Assembly (NCBI GenBank): GCA_030247885.1
Contig: JAPDRO010000003.1
Location: 1,550,001-1,614,000, forward strand
Direction of reading: 5' to 3'
Length of the DNA stretch: 64,000 nucleotides
Origin: Taxawa tesnikishii (nom. ined.)
Taxonomy: Eukaryota > Ascomycota > Dothideomycetes > Dothideales
Translations under genes and position numbers: made by a program
Notes under the pieces: model-generated
The model's database searches: none
What the model was told of the DNA's origin: nothing
Seen by the model: the letters and a program-made list of their open reading frames with translations, nothing else
Part shown: positions 22,901 to 33,050 of the stretch, piece after piece
Position numbering within the stretch: the first letter of the stretch is position 1
Layout of the letters: the number at the start of each line of letters is the position of its first letter

Positions 22901-24871
22901 CTTCTCAATGGCGGCCCAGTACAAACTCAGAGTGCCTTCAGTGCGCCACCAGCTGCAGCTCCGCCCTCAAACCCAAGCAAGAAGAGAAAGGAATTACCAA
23001 GTAATGAAGAGCAAGATGGCGCAGCCGAAAAGCGGTCCAAACCCACAGATCAGGTGACATATCCAAACTTGGGTGCATCCACGTCATCACCTTCACCATC
23101 CAAGCCTTTGTCCGATACCGCCAACATTTTCAACAATATTTTGAATTCGCCCGCCCAAAAGGCCACAGCTCAAGCAACGCCAGCTGCTGCTCATGGATCT
23201 ACACCACAGGCGCCTGCCTTTTCGCCACTCACGCCTGCTGTCGACAAGGACTCAGGTGCTGCTGCTGCTCCGGTCGCCAAGCCAACATTCGATACTGCTT
23301 CTTCTACCCCAACTGCCAGCCCATTTAAACTTGGCGCCACTCATTCAGGCAACACTGCCAGCCCGTTCAAGCTTGGTACAACCTCCTCCACTTCCATAGC
23401 CGGCACCTTCAAGCTTGGTGATTCCGCTGCCGGGTCATCTTCGGCTGGTCCGACAGTGAGTGCAGCTCCTGCATTCAGCCTGCCAAAGTTCGGCACTGTT
23501 GGGAAAACAGACTTCACCAAGGTCTTTGGTGCCAAGGCCGAAGAACAGGCGGAGAAGGACAAGGCGAAGCGCAAGGCTGAGGACTTTGACTCCGACGAAG
23601 ATGATCCAGAAGAATGGGAGCGTCAGTACCAGGAGCAACAGAGAGCTAAGAAGCAGAAATTGGAAGAGGAAAGTAAGGGCAGGAGGTTTGTCCTTGATAA
23701 AGCTGCTCCGGCGGCCAACGCTTTTGCTCAATTCGCAAAGAAAGCCGAAGCCGCGAAGACAGCAGCTCAAGACGAGTCGGATGAGTCCGACGAAGACGAT
23801 GACTTACAAGCTGCAATCCACAAGAGAAAGTCAACGAGTCCAGAGGCGATTCGCGCCACTGGAGCCTCTCCTGAAAAGGGTCTTGCGGACCGAATGACAT
23901 CCGGTGCGGACGGGAAGCCCGAGCGCGAAACACCTGCAGAGAAGGAGAACACACCATCGACGCCATTCAAGTTCGGAACCGGCTCAGCTACATCCGCATT
24001 CGGTGGGTTTAAGTCAACTACTAGTCCCGCAAGTGACAACACCTGGAAGAATAACACCCCCATCAAGTTCGGCAACGCTACATCGACAGCATCTCCATCA
24101 AAGGAGACTGACTCTACTACCCCTGTTGGTTCTCCAGCTAAGCCGACTGCTGATGCGTCGCAGCTGGCAGCTGGTACTCCCATGTTTAGCTTTCCCAGTT
24201 CGAGTTCTACTGGCAGTGCCTTTGGTAGTGCTTCCAAGGGTGCGTTCTCGGGTCTTTTCGGAAATTCGGCCGGCAGTGGCACCTCGTCCGCGCCATCAAC
24301 AAGCCTGTTCGCAGCTCAACCAGCTAAGCCAACGGTCGGTTTCGCTTTTGGCGGCACGTCTGCCACTACATCCCTGGCTCCTTCTCAGGATGTTTCCCGT
24401 GCCACCACCCCAGGTCTTGTTACTGATGCTGAAGGAAGCGCAGCCGAGTCGGCTGCCGATGACGAGACTCAGAGCGAGGCACAGCAAGATGATCTCACCG
24501 CGCTTACTGCCGAAGAGCGCAAGAACGAAGAAGAGCTGTTCAAAGTGAAGGGCCGGGCGCGTTGTTTCAACAAGGAGGCCGAAGTGAAGTGGGAGGTCAA
24601 GGGACTTGGCCCCGTCCGCCTCATGAAACACAAGGAGACCGGCAAAGCCAGAGTCTACATGCGCCAGGATCCTAGCGGCAAGGTTGTCCTCAACAGAGCC
24701 TTGATGAAGAGCAAGGGCCTCTATTACCTCGGAGCGGGAGACAAAGCCGTCGTGTGTGCATTCGCCGAGGGAGCGGACCAGATAGGTCAGTGGATGATTC
24801 AGTTCGGAAAGAAGGAAGACGCGCAGGATCTGTTGGCGAAGATTCACAAAGAGATTGATGAGATGCAGTAA
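19992..24871 (+). CDS. nup2: Nucleoporin Nup2/Nup50-like with FG repeats and RanBP1 domain
   Basis: Mobile nuclear-basket nucleoporin that binds Ran and importins. Exon 2 (20983-24871) encodes a long FG region (FSFGQ, FNFGAT, FNFSFGG, LFGS), acidic/basic linkers, and a C-terminal RanBP1 domain (ELFKVKGRARCFNKEAEVKW, then DQIGQWMIQFGKKEDAQDL). I place the start in an upstream exon, 19992-20110, encoding MSKRAQETQGG and KKATAAQMARRK. Its GTGAGT donor joins in phase to GTTGCACAGCC to give ARRK|VAQPKGTRTPNRAASP, which reads like a fungal Nup2 N-terminus; 1335 residues. The implied intron is 872 bp, far longer than any other here. An ATG at 20789 opens a continuous 1360-codon frame and could be an alternative start. 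Confidence 0.88.
20111..20982 (+). other. 872-bp first intron of nup2 with coding-like 3' part
   Basis: GTGAGT donor; branch ATGCTAAC and AAATAG acceptor at the 3' end. Its last 194 bases are an open frame from an ATG at 20789 (MAKDVFGHDEDREQGDRK) in phase with exon 2, so it may double as an alternative first exon. The middle holds a diverged direct repeat. Confidence 0.55.
20321..20553. repeat. Diverged direct repeat pair (about 85 bp) inside nup2 intron
   Basis: Copy A 20321-20405 and copy B 20473-20553 align by eye: GGCAGtCCGtCAGAC against GGCAGcCCGcCAGAC, then ATGCC..ACGGC, TTGCATT and CAaGCACTCgACATgTAC against CAgGCACTCaACACATAC. Many differences are C/T or G/A. Confidence 0.5.
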
Positions 24872-25318
24872 GGGAGGGAGGATTCGGACTCTCGTGGATT
24901 GGCAAGGTTGGGGCTTTCGACGCACGACATCCAGCATGGGAGGTACTCACGGGAGGATGACGGGCGCCAGCACATTCCGAAGCGATGGCGTGCAGCTTCA
25001 CATTGTTCTCTCCCAAAGTGTGGGAGCACACTTTGAAGTGATAGCACACAGCCTCATATGGTTCTTTCGCAACATGTGGTGGACGACTTGTCGCTTCCTA
25101 TATTAACGCTTCGCTCGCCTCAAGTGTTGACTTTTTGGGTTGGAGGAGCGGACCAGGGAAAGACGAGGGAAGGCTCATGTGTTTAATACGGTTCGGTTCA
25201 TACGATTTTGCATTGCTGTATATTAGATGCCATCGCATCCCTTCGAAGGCTCGTATTCTGAGTTACCCAGCATAGCGATTGAAGGGTCTGCGTTGGTGGA
25301 AACAATCGTTCTCATTAG

Positions 25319-25355
25319 CTGCCGTTCTACTGCCGTTCTACTGCCGTTCTACTGC
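25319..25355. repeat. 11-bp tandem repeat (CTGCCGTTCTA), about 3.3 copies
   Basis: Perfect head-to-tail copies of CTGCCGTTCTA in the intergenic region. Seen directly. Confidence 0.9.
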
Positions 25356-25628
25356 CTATTGCTGCTAAATCGGTTTGGGAGTTAACAGGGTCCGCTACGC
25401 TCCACATGATGAGGTGTGACGCACAATGGAGTTGCGTGATGTACAGGGAAGACCGTGGGCGTTGACTACTCGTACGCAATATTCTCGCAGAGACTTCGGG
25501 ATGGTATGAAATCTCTAGTGGCGGCAACTCATCGGCCACAACCCTCTCATCTTCAGCAATACCAGAGAGAAGAGACCGCTATTATACTATGCTCCGGTAT
25601 CGGCGCCAGCAAGACTGCAACAGCTCGA

Positions 25629-25635
25629 TATAAAA
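25629..25635 (+). promoter_or_regulatory. TATA box of ICL-like gene
   Basis: TATAAAA lies 77 bases before the start codon at 25706, followed by a plain leader. The position fits a fungal core promoter; assignment is by motif and spacing only. Confidence 0.45.
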
Positions 25636-25705
25636 CCTACAAGCCTGTGTCTGCAGTCTTCATCGCTAAACCCAACTCGTCGATACTCCAATCCTCATAA
25701 CGAAT

Positions 25706-26663
25706 ATGGCGACTGCCCGAGCTCCAGCAGCCAAGAAGCTGCGCCAGCTCCTCTCCGATCCGAGCCATATGGTTCTGGCTCCAGGAGTGTACGATGGTCT
25801 CACAGCTCGTCTCGCACTTGCACAAGGTTTTGAGTGTCTTTACATGGTATACGCAAGCCCTCGACCATCGAACTCTCGTTTTAGCTATTGACAAAACACA
25901 GACTGGTGCTGGCACCAACATGTCGAGACTCGGAATGGCCGACCTAGGAATCGCCACCTTCAACGACATGGCAACCAATGCATCCATGATCGCGAACATC
26001 GACCCGTCAGTTCCGCTCATCGCAGACGCGGATACCGGGTACGGCGGCCCCATCATGGTCGCCCGCACGGTGCAAGCGTATGCACGCGCTGGCGTCGCAG
26101 GCCTGCATATCGAAGACCAGGTCCAGGAGAAGCGCTGCGGACATCTTGCCGGCAAGCAGCTGGTGGATCGTGAGGTCTTCTACTCGCGCCTCCGAGCCGC
26201 TGCCAAAGCGAGGGATGAGATGGGCAGCGAGATGCTGATTATTGCACGCACGGACGCCAGGGCGGGTGCGGGGTTTGACGAAGCAGTCGAGAGATTGAAA
26301 GGCGCCGTACAGGCAGGCGCGGATGCCTTGTTCTTGGAAGCCATGCAAAGTGATGAGGAAGTCCGGAAGGCGGTCAAGATTTTCGAGGGTACGCCAATGT
26401 TGCTAAACATGGTGGGTGGAGGCAAGACGCCGCAGATGACGGTGAAAGAAGCAAAGGGCGCCGGGTTCAGGATTATGATCTGGCCGACGCTGTTGCTTGA
26501 GACGGTTGTACCGGCTGTAGAGGGGACGTTGAAGCAATTGATGGAGAAGGGAGAAGTTGAGGGCGAGCCCATGGGGCCGATGAAGCTGTTTGAAACGTGT
26601 GGGCTCAGGGAGTTGATGGCCTTTGATGAGAGTGTTGGTGGCAAAGCCTTTGGAACTAGTTAA
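25706..26663 (+). CDS. Isocitrate lyase/PEP mutase superfamily enzyme
   Basis: A 300-residue TIM-barrel lyase of the group that includes methylisocitrate lyase, oxaloacetate hydrolase and carboxyphosphonoenolpyruvate mutase. Exon 1 25706-25846, 55-bp intron (GTATAC..ACACAG), exon 2 25902-26663. Signatures: DADTGYGGP (metal-binding Asp), HIEDQVQEKRCGH with the catalytic Cys of the superfamily, IIARTDAR and LLNMVGGGKTP. The length matches the short 2-methylisocitrate/PEP-mutase-like group, not glyoxylate-cycle isocitrate lyase (over 500 residues). The substrate cannot be decided by eye. No targeting signal is obvious, although the C-terminus GTS is not far from serine-rich tails. Confidence 0.88.
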
Positions 26664-27496
26664 CCATACTCTATAGATACCCATTCGATAGACACTTTTT
26701 ATCACAAAATAACGAGAAAGAGAATCCCGGCGCGCTTATGCTTAAGCGTGGTAGTTGGCCTCGTATCTTGCGAACACAGGTGCAGTTCTGCTGGAGACGT
26801 TTGAGCCGTGTTGACACGACGGTTCTCGGCCAGAGTCTTGCATTGGTCCTGCAGGTACGCTGTCTGAATACACAACGCGTTCAAAACTGTTTGCAAACGA
26901 GGTAGAGGATAAGGCATGGCTGGAGATATAGATGGCTTGATGGCTATTAATAGACAGCCGCGACGTCGACGCATCTTCTCGCGCGATAATCCGCTACACA
27001 AGGCACACCAACACCAAACCACATCGCTACCAGCAAGGCTTGCTGACAAGCGCTTGAGGAGGAGTATGACGACCCAGATACGGCGCGATGATAGGCCGAG
27101 TGTGCCTTGCTGCTCTCTTCACCCTGCTTACCTCGCAGTCGGACGCGATTTGTCAGGAATCCGCGTCCGCCAGTACTTTACCTGCGGTTCACGGCATACG
27201 AGCGACCCTCCACTGTGGCGTGTTCCCTCGTGAGTGATGCCAATAGAAGAAGGCAGATGGATGTTGGGATTAGTAAACTGAAGCGCGAAATGCTGCGTCA
27301 GCCTTGATGTCAGCAGCAACGCATAGGCAAATATCGTGCTGAAGGTACACTTAAAGGTAGCTGGGTGAAGGTAGAACCGCTGTCTCTTGTGCTTCAGACA
27401 CTGCAGTGTTCCTTTCCAAACGTTGAGTGGACCTCATCAACTTATCACCTACACAAGTACTCCAGATTTCCTGGGTCACTTGTCTAGTTCACAAAG
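26664..27496. other. Intergenic, ICL-like to catalase-like
   Basis: No supported gene. A reverse open frame at 26702-27049 overlaps the 3' flank but has no domain and no splice signals I trust. Confidence 0.45.
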
Positions 27497-28463
27497 ATGC
27501 CTCTTCCAACAGACGACTCGATACTGAAGACGGCCAATGGCTTGGTAGATCAATTGCAAGCCATCTTTGGCAAGCACTCGGGTTACCGACCAGGTTTGCT
27601 CTTCTGTCCACGCATTTACATCGACCAACGAACACTAACATGTTCCTCCAGCCCACGCCCGTGGAACCCTCTTAACCGGAGCATTTACTCCCACTCCTAC
27701 AGCCGCGCAGCTCTCAAGCGCACCACACTTCAAGAACGCCTCCACTCCGATCACTGCACGCTTCTCTAGCTCCACAGGGTTGCCCCTAATTCCCGACACT
27801 GATCCATCGGCCAATCCACGCGGCCTGGCAATCCGCTTCCACCTCGGCGACCGCGTTCATACAGATGTCATCGCGCACTCTACGCCCTACTTCCCTACTC
27901 GCACCGGTGAAGGGTTTCTGCAGATGCTACAAGCCATTGCCGCCTCATCGACGGCTGCTGTGCAGGGCGTCTCGCCGTCTCCGATTGAGAAATTCCTCTC
28001 GGAAACCCCCAGCGCTAAGGCATTTGTCGAAGCACCGAAGCCGAGCCCGGAGAGCTTTGCAACAGAGCAATACTTCGGCGTCACAGCGCTGAAGTTCGTG
28101 TCCGCCGAGGGTAAGGGTACGTATTTCCGATACCGTATCGCACCCGAAGCTGGACTCAGCACGCTCTCCGACACCGAGCTGAGCTCCAAACCGGACAACT
28201 ATCTCTTCGACGAGCTGCCCGCGCGTCTAAAGTCGGGCCCCGTTACTTTCAAACTGCTCGCGCAGATTGCGGAGGAGGGCGATGTTGTGGGTGATAGTAC
28301 AACTCATTGGCCAGAGGAGCGCACGCTGGCGGAACTGGGAACGGTAGAGCTTGAGAAGCTGGTGGAGGAGGAAGAGAGTAAGAAGGAGCAGAAGTATGTC
28401 ATCTTTGACCCGATCCCGAGGGTTGGGGGATCGAGCCGAGTGAAGATCCATTGCTGGAAATGA
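27497..28463 (+). CDS. Catalase-like haem peroxidase (SrpA-type), 302 aa
   Basis: Small catalase-core protein, about 60% the length of a full catalase. Exon 1 27497-27593, 58-bp intron, exon 2 27652-28463; the junction gives YRP|AHARGTLLTG. The distal His sits in the PAHARG motif; TARFSSSTGLPLIPDTDPSA and NPRGLAIRFHL are the catalase core blocks, followed by EQYFGVTALKFV. The usual R..FSYxDTH proximal-Tyr motif of large catalases is not visible. It is therefore more like the catalase-related peroxidase group, whose members often act on organic peroxides rather than hydrogen peroxide. No signal peptide and no PTS1; probably cytosolic. Confidence 0.88.
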
Positions 28464-29321
28464 GGGCGGCGATTTATTTGATCAGTGGTAAGCAGAGACG
28501 TAGTGCTTGAGACGGAGTGCTAGTGACTTGTTACCATACCGTACCCCTGCAGAATTCCTGTTCTCTACAGCCGGTCCTGGCTACTCACTGTTGCTGTCTG
28601 GGGGTTTTTTCCCCACCACCTACAATAGCTCTGCTCGTACCAGAGAATAGTTTATAGGAGCATGCTGTTGAGATCCCCATCTCCGAAATCAGACGAATGC
28701 ATCGCTTGGCAATCTACTCCGTTGCCTGCCAGATCAGGTATAGTCACATCCGAACATCGCAACAAGCAACAGCAACACAGCAAGAGCTGGATGCACCGCA
28801 CGAGGTGAAGGGCAGGAGAATCGACGCGTTGGCTACAAGTGAACTTGGGCATTACATACAATGACACAAAGGAAAAGAAACATGGTATCTCCCGGGCCAT
28901 GTCCGATTGCGGCAAGCTTAGGAGACGAGACGTCTCTCGGCTGTATTGTACTTCGCAGACCGTGCTGTGATTGGCTGACGCGAATGCTTCTCAACAGTCT
29001 TCTTATCTTGACCACCTCTACTTATCAACACGGCAACCTCAGCGAGCCATACAGATGACTCCGGCCTCCGCACACCGTCCCAAGGGCACGGATGAGAGTG
29101 CCCAGACAAAACAACAACCGCCGCCGCCGCCGCCGCCGGCCAGGATCCGCCGTGGAGTGGCGATAAACCATGGGTTGCCGCATATTCTATCGAGTAATAT
29201 CGGAGATGCTGCTATCGCATTGCATCGAAGGCCGGTGGCTTGGAGGTTGTATAAGTCTCGTTCGTCGCCCGGTCGCAAGGACTGAGAGAGCGTGAGCGCT
29301 GGAGCGACAATTGCCTGCACA
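28464..29321. other. Intergenic/leader upstream of urea transporter
   Basis: No supported gene. An upstream ATG at 29055 opens a 77-codon frame that ends at 29285, 36 bases before the transporter start. It contains a CCG run (29119-29138) encoding seven prolines. It could be a uORF if transcription starts early enough. Confidence 0.4.
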
Positions 29322-31607
29322 ATGTCTACTCGGACCGCGCCTTTGAGCACAGCAACCGGATATGGAGTCATCGTTGGATTGGGTTTCCTGTTCGCCTTGG
29401 GTATGATGCTCACGACCTATGTTCTTAGGCGGTACAACAATGAGCTGCAGACCTCGGAAGTGTTCAGCACCGCAGGAAGAACCGTCAAATCCGGGCTTGT
29501 GGCGTCGGCCGTCGTCAGCAGCTGGACGTGGGCAGCTACTCTCTTGCAATCCTCGAGTGTGGCATATCGTTACGGTGTCAGTGGCCCCTTCTGGTACGCC
29601 TCTGGAGCAACCTGTCAGGTACGTCTCATGTGTGTGATTCTGGAGAGGATCCGTCACCAAACATGCTACAGGTCATCCTCTTCGCAACGCTCGCTATCGA
29701 ACTCAAGCGCAGAGCGCCGAATGCGCACACGTTTCTCGAAGTCGTCAGGGCTCGCTATGGTTCCGTGACACATGGCGTCTACATCGTCTTCGGTCTCATG
29801 ACGAACGTTCTCGTAACGGCCATGCTGCTCACTGGAGGCAGTGCAGTCGCTTCAAGCCTCTGTGGCATTCCTACCGCAGCCGCCTGCTTCCTCCTGCCGA
29901 TCGGTGTCGTCCTGTACACTATCTTTGGCGGTATCAAGGCAACGTTCCTGACGGATTATGTCCACACCGTGATGATCTTGATCATCATCTTCATCTTTGC
30001 ATTCACCACGTACGCGACCAACAATATCCTCGGCAGTCCCGGCAAGGTCTACGATGCGCTCGTTGCCGCATCGCAGAGACACCCCGTTGTTGGAAACGCC
30101 GAGGGCTCCTACTTGACCATGCGATCTCAGGAGGGTGCCATCTTCTTCGTTATCAACCTGGTGGGCAACTTTGGTATGGAAGTTGGTTGGTAGTTCCTTG
30201 ACATGCCATTCGCTAACACGGCAGGGCAGGAACTGTTTTCTGCGACAACGGCTACTACAACAAGGCCATCGCAGCCTCGCCAGTCCATGCGCTACCAGGC
30301 TATATCATGGGTGGTCTCTCGTGGTTTGCTATCCCTTGGCTGTGCGCAACCACAATGGGCCTTGCTGCGCTCGCGCTCGAGAATAACCCGGTCTTCCCAT
30401 CCTTCCCGAACAGGATGGACCCAGCCGACGTTTCTGCCGGCCTGGTTCTGCCAGATGCTGCCGTGGCATTGCTGGGTTCTGGCGGAGCTGCTGCCACATT
30501 GCTCCTCATTTTCATGGCCGTCACCAGTGCCATGTCTGCAGAACTCATTGCGACTTCATCAATCGTTAGTCCCCTCCGAAATGTCCGGTTTTGCTACGGT
30601 ACTAACCGACAATAGTTCACCTACGATATCTTCCAAACGTACATCAACCCTAAGGCGAGCGGCAAGCGCCTGATCTATATCAGTCACGCTTCGTGTATCG
30701 TCTATGCAATCATAATGGCTGCATTCTCGACTGGTCTTTGGTTTGCTGGCATCTCAATGGGGTACCTGTACTTACTTATGGGCGTGATCATCTCAGGAGG
30801 TTGGTGACGCTCCACAAATCCGTACACATCTCGCTGAATACTTGCTGACTGCTGGTAGCTGTGATACCTCTGTCTCTTACACTGCTCTGGGACAGGCAGT
30901 CGTGGGCGGCAGCTACTTTCACGCCCCCGCTGGCCCTCATCTGTTCCCTCACCGCCTGGCTTGTGACCGCCAAGAGAGAAGGCGGCGACCTCTCCGTCGA
31001 CTCGACCGGCGCCAACAACCCCATGCTCGCGGGCAACGTCGTATCGCTTCTCGCGCCGCTTGTCTTCGTACCCGTCCTTTCCCTCGTCGCCAGGAGCCCC
31101 AAGTACGACTGGGAGTCAATGCAGCAAATCCGCAAGGGCGATGACTCTGAGCTCGCGGCAGCCGCGCATGTGGACCTCGAGCTCGTGCCGGGTGAGACGA
31201 CGCAGTCAGAGCACGAGATGCGCATGGAGCAGCACATGCTGCAGCGGGCAGCCAAGATCGCGCGCTCCCTCACCGTCTTCCTCACACTCGCGCTGCTCAT
31301 ACTCTGGCCCATGCCCATGTACGGTAGCGGTTACATCTTCAGCAAGAGGTTCTTCACCGGTTGGGTCGTCGTCGGTATCCTGTGGCTGTTCTGCAGCACG
31401 TTTTGTGTCGGATTGTACCCGCTTTGGGAGGGCCGCCATACCTCTGTGAGGACTATGAAGGCGATCTGGCGTGAAGTTACGGGCAGAGGCAGACCCGTTA
31501 CACACGGAAGAGCCACTGTGGCCGAGACGGCTGAGGCCGAGGAGAAGGCCGAGGGGAAGGGTGTGAGCACGCCGCCGGAGAAGATGGCGCGAGAGCCTTC
31601 TGCGTAG
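29322..31607 (+). CDS. dur3: Urea/polyamine active transporter, Dur3 type (SSS family)
   Basis: Plasma-membrane sodium:solute-symporter-family protein of the Dur3 group, a high-affinity urea importer usually under nitrogen control. Five exons: 29322-29618, 29672-30173, 30230-30564, 30616-30799, 30859-31607; four short canonical introns; 688 residues. About 15 hydrophobic segments. Family blocks: [34 protein letters not shown] (residues about 40-75 in two runs), [60 protein letters not shown] and [20 protein letters not shown] hydrophilic C-terminus rich in Glu/Lys follows the last membrane segment. The start at 29322 ([16 protein letters not shown]) puts a short tail before TM1. Confidence 0.93.
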
Positions 31608-31961
31608 GGGTAGGCTATGTGTGCTGACACAGAAAAGATCCGAAGGAATTCGTGAGAAGATACCCTGATTTAGACATCTGTTCTGTTTGACTTGGACACA
31701 AGGCTTGTCGGGTCGATATAGATGAGGTATGACCAACCAAGGAGGCGGCTGTGGACCGATATGAGAACCGTCGTGACTTCGTTGATCCTTCTCACCATAC
31801 CTGTGACAATGCAATTCTGTAGTTCCGTGTCCTCGCCGCTGGTCAGTGGTCCCAGACTTCCGGTCCGTCCATTTATGCCAGCTCGATGCGCTCCTTGCTC
31901 CTGGAACCTGGTGCCGTTGAATCCTTTACATCCACATGACCTCCACATGAGCTACAGACCC
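31608..31961. other. Short convergent intergenic region
   Basis: Lies between the 3' ends of the forward urea transporter and the reverse CENP-X gene. Nothing further recognised. Confidence 0.5.
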
Positions 31962-32657
31962 CTAAAAGTCCAGCAACAGGCCCGGGGCAACCCTCTCCAG
32001 GTCCTCGACGTCCAGGAACCCCTCATCGATGCCCGCACCCTCATCTGTAGCGGCGCGGTCCCGCAAGGTCTGTACCCTCTCGTTCTTGCCCAACGCCGCT
32101 CTTGCGATTGCCTCTCGTACGAACAGCTCCATGTACCGCCCCATTGCCCGGTTCGCGTCTTTCCCGATCTTCGTCTTCTTGTCTGTAAAGCTTTCATGCA
32201 GGAGTCGCGTGAGCAGGTTTGCTGGGATCACTGGGAAGGAGTCCTGAGATGCTGGAGGTGGCGCGTTTGTAGTTGTGTGATGGTCAGAGTCGTCGTCGTC
32301 GTCGTCGTCGTCGGGGAGATGTACGTGCTCGGTGGTGGCCTGCTGCTGTCGTTGTCGTGCCGTCTGCGGGCGGGTGCTGGGCTGTTCTCCGGATAGCGCG
32401 TCGTCGAGATCTATGTCGTCTCCAAACTCGTTGTCGTCTTCGGATGAATCAAGAACGAAGGGTGCGGGCTTCTTGCTCGCTGTGCGACTTGCTGTAGGGA
32501 ATGAAGCCGTTCGATCGATAACCCCTTTCGACCTTCCCGAGGGCTTCTCGGGCTCATCGGTGGAGGTCTTGGGCTTCTTTGCCGGCCCAGGCGGTTTGAA
32601 CGGTAGAGTGCGCTTTTGAGTCGCTGAGCCCGTGGACGTCGTACGGGAGATCGGCAT
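31962..32657 (-). CDS. mhf2: CENP-X/Mhf2 histone-fold protein
   Basis: CENP-S/CENP-X (MHF) histone-fold subunit, acting at the inner kinetochore and with the FANCM/Fml1 helicase in DNA repair. It is an intronless frame of 231 codons. The C-terminal histone fold reads IPANLLTRLLHESFTDKKTK, then RAMGRYMELFVREAIARA, and ends DVEDLERVAPGLLLDF, all diagnostic for CENP-X. The N-terminal 130 residues are disordered, with acidic SSEDDNEFGDDIDLDD and a run of eight Asp from a GTC/GAC microsatellite near 32286-32310. The family is usually about 80-100 residues plus a variable tail, so the N-terminus is an extension. It is the second kinetochore gene of this window. Confidence 0.9.
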   Translation of the reverse strand: MPISRTTSTGSATQKRTLPFKPPGPAKKPKTSTDEPEKPSGRSKGVIDRTASFPTASRTASKKPAPFVLDSSEDDNEFGDDIDLDDALSGEQPSTRPQTARQRQQQATTEHVHLPDDDDDDDDSDHHTTTNAPPPASQDSFPVIPANLLTRLLHESFTDKKTKIGKDANRAMGRYMELFVREAIARAALGKNERVQTLRDRAATDEGAGIDEGFLDVEDLERVAPGLLLDF

Positions 32658-33050
32658 GTTGCTTGTCTGTTCAGTAACTAGAGCACCCTGGTGGGTGATT
32701 AAGCAAATGATTAACTAAATCGGTGTTGAACTTCGTGGGGCGACGCGGAAAGCGAAACGCGAAGGCTTCACGCCCACGTCAGATCACATGTCATCAATGA
32801 TACATGCGAGATGGAGTGAAGCATTGCTGCGGTACTGCGATTGCTGTGAGGTATTCAAGAAATGAGCCATCGTTGCAGCTGTACCAAAACAGCATGACTT
32901 TCTTGAAGGCAACAGCATCCGCCAACACCAAGAAACATCCAAGGCTTGCTGTGTCTGTCATGAAGACATCGTGGTAGGTGGAGTCGAACAACACCGGCTA
33001 GCTTCATCTCAATCTGACGATCCTTCTTCGTGAGCCATCATGTATACCCA
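32658..33050. other. Intergenic, CENP-X promoter
   Basis: Between the CENP-X start and the 3' end of the Lam-type gene (both reverse). No supported gene. Confidence 0.45.

Larger units (their letters stand above)
24872..25705. other. Intergenic, nup2 to ICL-like gene
   Basis: No supported gene. It contains an 11-bp tandem array (25319-25355) and the promoter of the next gene with a TATA box. Confidence 0.5.

Noticed and set aside
23767-24937. Reverse frames of 170-210 codons under nup2
   Set aside because: Shadows of the FG-repeat and RanBP1 coding sequence; no domain of their own.
5628-32657. Functional link between mis12 and CENP-X because both are kinetochore genes
   Set aside because: They are 25 kb apart on opposite strands with unrelated genes between; chance co-location is sufficient.
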